NCBI GenBank assembly: GCA_035582835.1
Contig: JAYKAV010003266.1
Location: 3,242,368-3,306,367 of the forward strand
Reading direction: 5' to 3'
Source of the DNA: Phoebastria nigripes
Lineage: Eukaryota; Chordata; Aves; Procellariiformes; Diomedeidae
DNA length: 64,000 bases
Below, piece after piece: positions 12,701 to 21,700 of this stretch. The notes beneath the pieces are model-generated. The model did no database searches and was not told the DNA's origin. It saw nothing but the letters and a program-made list of their open reading frames with translations. The position numbers were made by a program, and so were the translations under genes. How positions within the stretch are numbered: position 1 is the stretch's first letter; each line of letters starts with the position of its first letter.

Positions 12701-15700
12701 TTGCTGGCAAAAGCACTCCTTGTCCCCAAAAGTCCCCGTGGAAGAAGAAAATGTGCCCTGGGTTGTGCAAGGCACAAAGCAAGCTCTGGCTCCGGGTGGG
12801 AAGCTGAGTGGGATTTTGCTGTAGAGCACAGCCGGGGATGAGCACGGGGCATCGCTGGGGCTGTGCCCACCCCGCTGCTGCACCCCCCCGGCCCCCGTAA
12901 GCAGCAAGAGGGGCGGAAAGCAAATCCTGCCCACGACAGCGCCTGGCCTTGGGGCAATCAGACTCTGTGGTGGTCTTTGGCAGGGTTGTTCGCATCCCTG
13001 GTAGTGCCTGCGCTCTCAGCATCGCCTGCAAACAGCCCCATCTCCCCGCTCCCCTACAAACCTCTGCTGCTGCCCAACTCTGCCCGCGTTATCCCGTCAC
13101 GTCCGTGACGCTTCCAATCTATTCTCAGGGCAGCAATCGTGCCCCGGGGAGCCGTGCGGTTTTGTGTCTGAAGCATAATTTATGAGTTTGGGACGGGCTT
13201 CTCCCAGCGAATGCAGGCTCCGGAGGTAATCTCCCTGCCCAGACAAAGGGCAAGAGCCTCACGAAAGCATCCAACACATGTACAACCTCACCACAGAGAA
13301 ACAAAGCACCCAGCTTTTGAGAAAACCAAATACTCCTTTTTTTTTTTCTTTTTCCCCCAGTCACTGCCTGTGTTCGGCCGCAAATACAATAGATGCTCTT
13401 TCTGAAGACAGAGAGAAGAGGGATGGTGGGTCTTATCTTTAAATCATGAGCCTTTGCTGAGGACAAGCCACCTCTTCGGTGAGGAAGCAAGCTGGGCTCG
13501 CTCAGCCACGCAGACTTTTTCGCATGGGTCAGATCCTATTAATCCAAATGCCTCTCAAGCTGAGCTCCGCATATCCAAGTTAATTAGCTTAAAACTCAAT
13601 AATTTTAAATGGTGAAAACTTTGAGGGGATTTTGTCGCTGTTTGGCTCTTTCATCACACCCAGTTTTGCAAAATTGAGGCTATAACCCACGAACGGGGAC
13701 ACGGGCACACACAGGGGCGCGTGGGCACAGACGAAGGGCAGACGATGCTGCGGCCGCGGCCGCTCGCTGCCCGGTTAACGCGGGAGATAAGTCAGGTTAG
13801 GCAGAAGGGGGTTAAATCGTGAAGGGTCTCCAGAAGCCAGCGTTGACTCACCACTGTACATGTCAGTGTGATTTCGTAAAGACGTTTCGTTATGGGGTTT
13901 CTCTGCAATAAACAAAAGACCGTGAGCGTACCGAGTGCCACAAAGCGAGCGGGACGGGGGGACAGAAAACAAAATGACTTCCCGAAACACAAGAGCAATG
14001 CGGACAGGCAACAGCAGGGATACAAAAGCACTCTGAGCACAGCTGCCTTCCAGGACAAACAACATAACACAGCAGTAAAGGAGAGGAAAAGAGGACTGTT
14101 TTCCTCCTACAAGATGGGAAGACAAATAAATGTGTGAAAATTGTATCGTAAACATTTCCTTGAAGTGTTTTTCTTTTCGGTGTAAAGACAGTTGTATCTA
14201 TGGAAAAAAAAAAATCAGTTCAATTTGGAGAAGAAAATGTTTTTTCTCTCAGTTTCTTAACTATGAGGGAAACATATTCCGGGTACTTTTTCCCAGCACA
14301 AAGCATGGGTGGGACACAGCTAGGCAGCAGCGTAACGATGCAGAAAGGCATGGCGAAGATGAACAAATAAAAACAATAATAATAATTAGGCTCTAAAAGC
14401 ATAATCTGCTGTAAAATCCCTCTTAATTACAAGGTGATTAAAGTAGATTGTATTACATGCAAAATACCAGCTCTTCAATAACACGNTGCTCTCATTTATT
14501 GACAACCATCGCCAGCCATCACCTATACTTGAAGAAGAAAGCTAATTGCCACCCACGCTCTGCGAGGAGGCGAGGGCTGCACCGTCCCGACCCGCGGCNG
14601 CTGGAGGATCTGCCCTCCTCAGCTCACACCATTACCCGAAATACTGTTTTGGCATGTGAGAACGCCCTGGTTTCCACCGGGATGTGGCACAGCCGTGTTA
14701 CGGTGTCATCTGCCCAACAGGAGATGTGAGAGGTTGTGTTGGCTACCATATAGCTGCTGCCCTGAGCCTTAAGTCATCAGTCACACANCGTGCCTCCGTG
14801 CAAGGGGGTTAAGAGAGCCCAGCAGATGCCCAAGAGCTGCCTGAACCTGGATACACCAGAGAAACTCTGCAGGGAAAGGCACGGGTGTATCGCTCCCCCA
14901 AGCCTTTGCATTTCTCTCTTCTTGCATCCAAGGGCACGGCAATCCCGTGCAATGATTTTTCAGCAGGTGGTGAACTTTTTTTTAAGGACAGCCAATGCTC
15001 CTGGCTTAAGGCTGAGATGATTGAACAGCTTGAGACAAATACAAGCTCGTCTCCTTTGAACACTGTATATATAAAGAATTTTTTGTATCATGACAGATGA
15101 GAAATTAGACCCTCTGTTCTTTAAATTATAAGGGCCTCTGGGGAGCTCATGGCGTGGCATTTGCATCTGATAATACAGCTTACATTTCTAAAGGAAAACT
15201 TAAAGAGAGAGTCCAGTGTAATTGGAAGCCAATTCTACATAGCCTGGGAGCAAAACGCTGTGGTGGCATCTGAGTGTAGCAGGAGGGGGAACTCNTATCG
15301 GTCTGCACAGAAATCTTCCAGGATTTCTTCCACATTTTTTCTACAGCTTGACAAATATGTCAGGCTAAAGCCTTCGGAGGCTCAAATGACCACAGATCTT
15401 TGTTTGCCAGAATTTTTCCAGCTCACACCAATTTAGGACTCAGTCCTTCCCTAACAGGTAAACATTGGCATTGTTGGGCCAGCTCTGTAAACAGACAAAT
15501 AATATTCAGAATGAATTACCTACACACATAGTATTTANATTGCTGATTCTCCACTCATGCTTTGCACAGAGGAGAAGCTGTTNCAATAAAAATGCAAAAC
15601 ACTCCAGGGCCCGTCTGCTTCTCACATCACTTTTAGGTCACTGGTATCAGAACACTTTAATAGCGTTACTTCTAATTTAAGCTGCTGTGAGAGCAGATTA

Positions 15701-18700
15701 AGCTCCTAACGCTGGGATTCAGGACCGCCTCGTGCCTGCTTTGGACGAGAGCCTGCTCCCCAAAACACAGCCTTGCATCTACCAGCACACACTACCCCCT
15801 TCCTCCCAGTCTGACCTTACTGGGAGGGGGAGATGGCTCCTGTCTGATGACTGGGGCCCATAGGTGCTGTTTCTGTGTCAGCTGCCGATTGTGCCGGTGC
15901 TCTGCACACACACCCCAAAAGAGAGCCCATGATCTGCAGGACCTGCATCCGCTCAAAAGCTTCACGTCCTGCAGCACTCAGCTCACCTCCCCTCTGCCAG
16001 CGTCCCCACCAGCCAGCTGGCACGAAATGCATTAGCATCAGGAACTCGCCTTCCTTCAAGCAGTCTTGTTTCCAGAGAAGAGACTGCTGGTGGCTGGACC
16101 TGCCCATGGAAAGGCTTTTCATGTGCCTGGAGAGAGCCACGCACGTGCTCCTCCTGTCCCCCAAGACGATGCTCTTCACCAAGGTGAAACTGAGATCCCA
16201 TCCTGAGCGTGTCCCACGTGTACATGCTCAGACCCCAAAGGCTCACGCCCTCCTGTCAGCACGTCCCAGAGCCATGGAGCTAAACAGCAGCTCCTGGTCA
16301 AGTAGGTAAATCCTGAGCTGTGCAAGGTTGAGGCACACTCAGTCCCCCCGTGCAGCACCAGCATGGCCGGGGGTTCCCCGTAAACCTAAGCCTGGATCAA
16401 ACCAAGGCCATTTCCAGCTTTTCAAACTAGGGAAAGATCACTTGATATTATACAGGAATATATAGGAATGCCCCCTCTGTGCTGAAATGCTTTCCAGTTT
16501 ATCCCAGACACACGGACGTAGCAATACCTGCACCAAGCTACCTCTGCAGCCCTCGACCCATGAAGTTGCAAAGCTCTGAGATGCTGGAGGGAAACCAGCC
16601 ACCCCTCCCTGCCAGGTTAGCCATCCGAGGACTATCATTCCTCATCCAAACAGGTTCCTGTACCATCCTAAACAAAATGAAGGAAGCCGCTCTTCTCCCT
16701 GGTAGGTCTCAGTGCAGTCAAAAACAGAAACAAGGTGTCTGGAAGGAAAACCCTGCCCAAGAGAGGCCAGGGAAGACCCATCCTGAGCGATCACCGTGAC
16801 ACTTACTGGTTTTCACCTTGAGGGTGTAGGGGTTTTTCTGCTGAATGGTGTGGGTGAAGTGGAAGCGTGCGTTGCAGCTGTAGTCGGTCTGGGCATCCTG
16901 CAGCATGACGTTGGAGAAGTACAGGTCGCCGTTCTGGCCCTGGGAGACNCGCTTGTCCTGATGGATGGGCTCCATGGCTGCAGGGGAGAACAGGCATTCA
17001 GAGCAGTCAGATCCTCCCGCGGGCAGCTGCGCAAAGGAGAAACCCCTGACCCAGGCCACATATGGGTACCTCCAAGCTCTGAACTAGCAGTAATGACCCT
17101 AAACATCGTTATTTTAAATAAACACTGCAGGTGATGGAAAGGCTGCCCACCGGGTTGAAGGTGGGAAAGGGATTCCCCCAACTCACAGCTGCTCATCCAG
17201 AAGATGACGGGAGAAGGCAGGCCAGGCGGCGGGTTGCACTGCAGACTGAGCGGAGAGCCTTCATCCACCTCTATCACATCCACCTTCTCCTTGGGCCACA
17301 GGGGAGACTCTGCCATAAGAAGTGAAGACACTGCATGAGGAAGGCAGGGTAGTAACTTTGCAGATCTCTTCCCACTGGACCTGGCCTGGTTTCAATGGAG
17401 TGGCCTCAATGCAAACTTCATTTCTACATGTGCAAGATTCCCTTAAATCTATACCAAGTATTTCCCTGTTAGCTACAGCCATAACCCCCATGCCTTCATC
17501 TCGGTCCTGTGGCTGGATACATCCCGACACAGGTAACAGATGAAGCAGGCTGAAATGTTTGAGCACTGGATATTCTCCATGCCTCTTCTACAAAATCTCA
17601 TACGATGCAAATAGTCCCTGCTCTCCTCCAGCAAGTGGCTGCTTGCTCTGCGCCACTGCCGTTACTCACTAGAAACCTGGAGGTGGATTTTGCTGGAGAG
17701 AGCAGTGCCGTAGTCATTCCGGGCGAAGCACTGGTACTCGCCCTCGTAGTCCTCTGGCCGTCCCCCGCTGTGGAAGTCAATGACCAGCGTCCCCGACCGC
17801 CGCCGCATGGACACCTTGGGGTCCTTCGCCACGTTGAAGAACTTCCCGTTCCGCGTCCAGGAAAAACTGCAAGCACGGGGGAGAGGTTGGTTTTGTAACC
17901 ATGGATCATATTTACCGGGTGAGATCCTTACCTGTGCTGTGCAAGCCAACAGCTGGATTAGCTGATGGTGTAAATGGTGCAGCTCGACCGGAGGGGAGCT
18001 CCTCCAGAGCCAGCTCTAAGGAACAGCAGAGCTTNGGCGTAACAAGGGCTGTAGGTGCACTTACGTGGGAACGGGGTTCCCTTTGGCTTCACATTCAATG
18101 AAGATGTTATCCCTTGGGTCAACGATGTAGTCCTTCACGGACTGCTTGGTGATTGTGGGGGGCTGAGGCACTGCAAAGCAAACGAAAAGCCGTGAGCAGC
18201 GTTGTGCAAAGAGGGTGAATCCCCTCTCCGCCATCCTGCAGCAGATCCTGGTGGGATTTCAGCTTCTTCCCCGGGCTGGATGNGCAATTTGTGGTTTAAA
18301 GCCCTTCAACACATGAGGAAATTACCATCAGCATTTGTGGGGNTGTGCTACTCATCACCTCTCGGACCACCAGCACTGTTCAGACTCCCTTTCGGTACTG
18401 GGAAACCCCTGTTTCTCACTTGGTATCTTGGTCTCATTAAGAAATTTCCCAGTTACATCTTCCTGCTACCACAGGTTTGAGTCAGACTGAAAGGCATCCG
18501 AGCTGTGCACCTCAGAGACAGGGGCTGCAGCTGNGACAGGGAGCTAGAGAGCCACTGCAAGAGCCGCTGCGAGACATTTACAGGTGCTCCCTGTACAAGA
18601 AAGAGGCTCAAAGCTCCCAGGTTTACCCCGAAGGAGTGCAGCGCTGGTGTTTAGATAGGCAGGGCTTGTGAAAAGGGGCACATGAGCCCAGCAGCCACTG

Positions 18701-21700
18701 TAGGACCTGGCTCTGGTCCTGAGCTCTGAATTGAAGAGGTCAATCCCATGGCTGTCCTGGAACGAAGCCGCTCAGGTCCGAGGCTGTTTGCTCTCCCCCC
18801 GAGAGCTAGCGATGCTGCAAACGCGTCAGTACGTGGAGCTGAGCTTGGCACACGTGCTCGTGCAAGGCAGAGGAGCCCGCTCTCCTCCGAGGTGTGGCGT
18901 TAGCCAGAACAAGCCCCCACAGAAACAATATTTGCATCGCAAAGACAGTCTGGTTCCCGCTCCAGGGGAAGCAGCAGAGCCCAAGCACTCCTCCCAAGCT
19001 GCTCCAGCACCTCCCGTGTCTCTCCCAGCCGTGCCTGGCTGTGCAGAAGTGGCTTGTCCTGACTCTGGCCAGCCCTGCCCCAGGCGTGAGCAATGCACCC
19101 ACGTACACCATGTGCCAAGCAACAGCCACCGCTGGCCCCCTCCTCGGTACGGACCCCTCGCGCCCTGTTTCACCCATGCAGAGGAGACGGACATGTACAC
19201 ACAGAGGGCAAGGGGAACACTTACATTCACTCTGAATATTTGCTGTTATTCCCAAAGTGCAAGCATAATGAAGAAAAGAAAAAAGGTTAATTGAAGAACA
19301 AACCTATATACGTCATGCACACAAACATAAACATGTATAGTTATTGTGGGGCTTGCAAATACTACACACAAATCATTTTACGATTCAAGCATGTTCTAAT
19401 CACCTACTTACTGTCCATGTGGGAGAAGCTGCTGCTGAACAGTCCCCGTTAGCTGTCGACTGCCTCTGCAGCAGGGGTTTTTGGGGGCCAAAAGAAGGCA
19501 CAGGCGTACTTGCACCACTCGCCTGCGGGCATTGGTGGCCCCACGGTCCAGCGGGTCACCCGCAGGAGTTAGCAACGTTCCCCCCTTCCCTATGGCCAGG
19601 CTTACCCTGGGCCCCCCCAGTTTCATCCCCCTGGCTAATATGTGCCTAATAAACCCTTAGCTGCCTTTTTAGGTGATAATCAAACTCAGAGAAGGTGCCT
19701 GTAATATAAGGAGATATACACACCCTGTCCCCAGGACAGGGGCAGGCAGGATTTTATCCAAAGAAGAAAACTGGTTGGCGTTGGGGAAGGGAAAAAACAC
19801 CTAGGCAAGCTTAAAAGAAAGAGCAAATAGTGCAGGTCCCCCTGACACAGGGTGAGCGAGGGCTGTTCCCTCTGCTGTGAGGGGACCCTGAGGCTTTGCC
19901 CATGCATCTGCCCTCTCCTGAGCTGTTTCTGCCCTTAAAACATAAGGTCCGGGGAGCAAAATGCTTCCCTGGGGAGATCTCCCACTCCCGAGGTGTGTTA
20001 GCAAGGGCAGCCGGGCNCCCACCAGCACCTCGACCCCCCGGGGCCAGCAGAGCCCAGACCCCAGCACTGGACGAAGGAGCTGATCTCCGTGGAGCAGGGA
20101 GGACTTTCACAGCTGGCGGTACGTGGGGGATAGAGCTCATGCACTCGCAGAGCCTGAGATGTGGACGTTTATCGGCCCCTGCACAAAGCCGGAGCAGCTG
20201 GGGCTGTTTACACACCACTTGGTCAGACCTGCAGCCGTTCGAGTGCAGGCGATGCTTTCGTTAGCTCAGTCTCGCAGCCAAGCAGTGGGTAAGGGAGCCC
20301 TGATCACCAGGTGGCTTAAACAGGAGCTGAAAGCGAACCCCTGATAGCTCTGAAGGTCAGGATGGAAGTAAAATGAAGCTGAAGGCAGAAGGCGGCTGTT
20401 TGCAGACCCATTCAGTTTTCCCCAACTGCACTGGCCCCTACTTCCATGCCGGCTGCCTGCATTGCTGGAATATTAGAGATGCTAACAAATCCAGGCCTGA
20501 AGGAATCACCGAGCTTTGCGCATCAAATAAAATTCCCCTTGCTGGGAACAGGAGCACCCTGTGCGTGTTCCAGCGCTGACTCCAAGGGAACAGATATTTT
20601 CATCCACAATCATTTGGAATGGAGCAGAGCAGGGACTCAGACTTGAGTCTGGGACCCTCTCCTTTTCAGGTAACATAAGTATTTATTCCCCTCCNCAAAT
20701 CAGAGCTTTCTCATCCTTTCTTTTCAGTTATTTCTAAATTTCAGCCAAAAGCCACTGCCTCAGATTTTTCCTTCCCATTTTGCTGCCCAGAGTCAGGGAT
20801 CAGCTGGGGTACCACGGCTACAGCCAGCACACCCAGGACTCCACAGACCAACAACCCACCGGGTAGNAATCTCTCCTATCAAGAGCAACCCTGGCACTTC
20901 AGCCTGAATTTAGACCCCAGCAAAAAGCTGTGCTTTTTCTACTAATGNACTGCTCGCTGGAGGATTTCTGTGCATTGCACTGTCAGAAGAGATTCCCTGC
21001 AGTGACAGGCTGATTATTATTAACAGCCGTTACAGGAGGAAGCTGGGACACAAAGAAATTATGAAACTGGTTTCCAGAACAGTGGCTGAGCAGCTCTCAG
21101 TACNAACCCCTGTCTCAAGTGCATTCAAACAAGTCATGCATTTCCCATACGCTGGCCTGAAGATGCCCATTCAGCAGAAACATCAGCCCATGTCCCCCTT
21201 TCTCCTCGCTCCATATCTCCCAGCTCTTCTGAAGAAAACATAACTCCCATCTCATAACTAACTGAAAAGTCCCAACAGAGAGAGAAAAAAAATCACATTG
21301 CTCTGCAGGATCTGCCCCGGTCCCCACTGCCCTCGGGGACCTGGGTGTCAGATTGTGGCAGCATCTGCCCGAGCAGATAAGCAACAAGGTCACGTCCTCC
21401 ACAAAGGAGCATCCCGAAGCCTGCCCGTGTTCTGTAGGAACACCAGGAGTCCCGGGATGCTCCGCTGGAATCAACAGGCTGAAGACTTGCCAGGACCCGA
21501 TTTCCCCACCAGCTTGGCTCGGATGCTCTGTCCCATTTTGATATGTGGTTTTGAGTCCTCTGCTCAGCTTTTGAGTCAGATTGACTAAATCAGAGAGTGA
21601 TTTCGGTGACTTTCTGGAGGGCACATGGTTTAAAAAGAAAAACATTCCAAAACAAACAACAGAAAAGAAAAGCTTAGACTAGACCAGGAAAGCCGCCTGG

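Noticed and set aside
12400..13030. Several overlapping 100-170-codon frames in intron 8
   Set aside because: They occur on both strands in a GC-rich stretch with few stop codons, match no family and have no splice-site pairs in phase with the gene.
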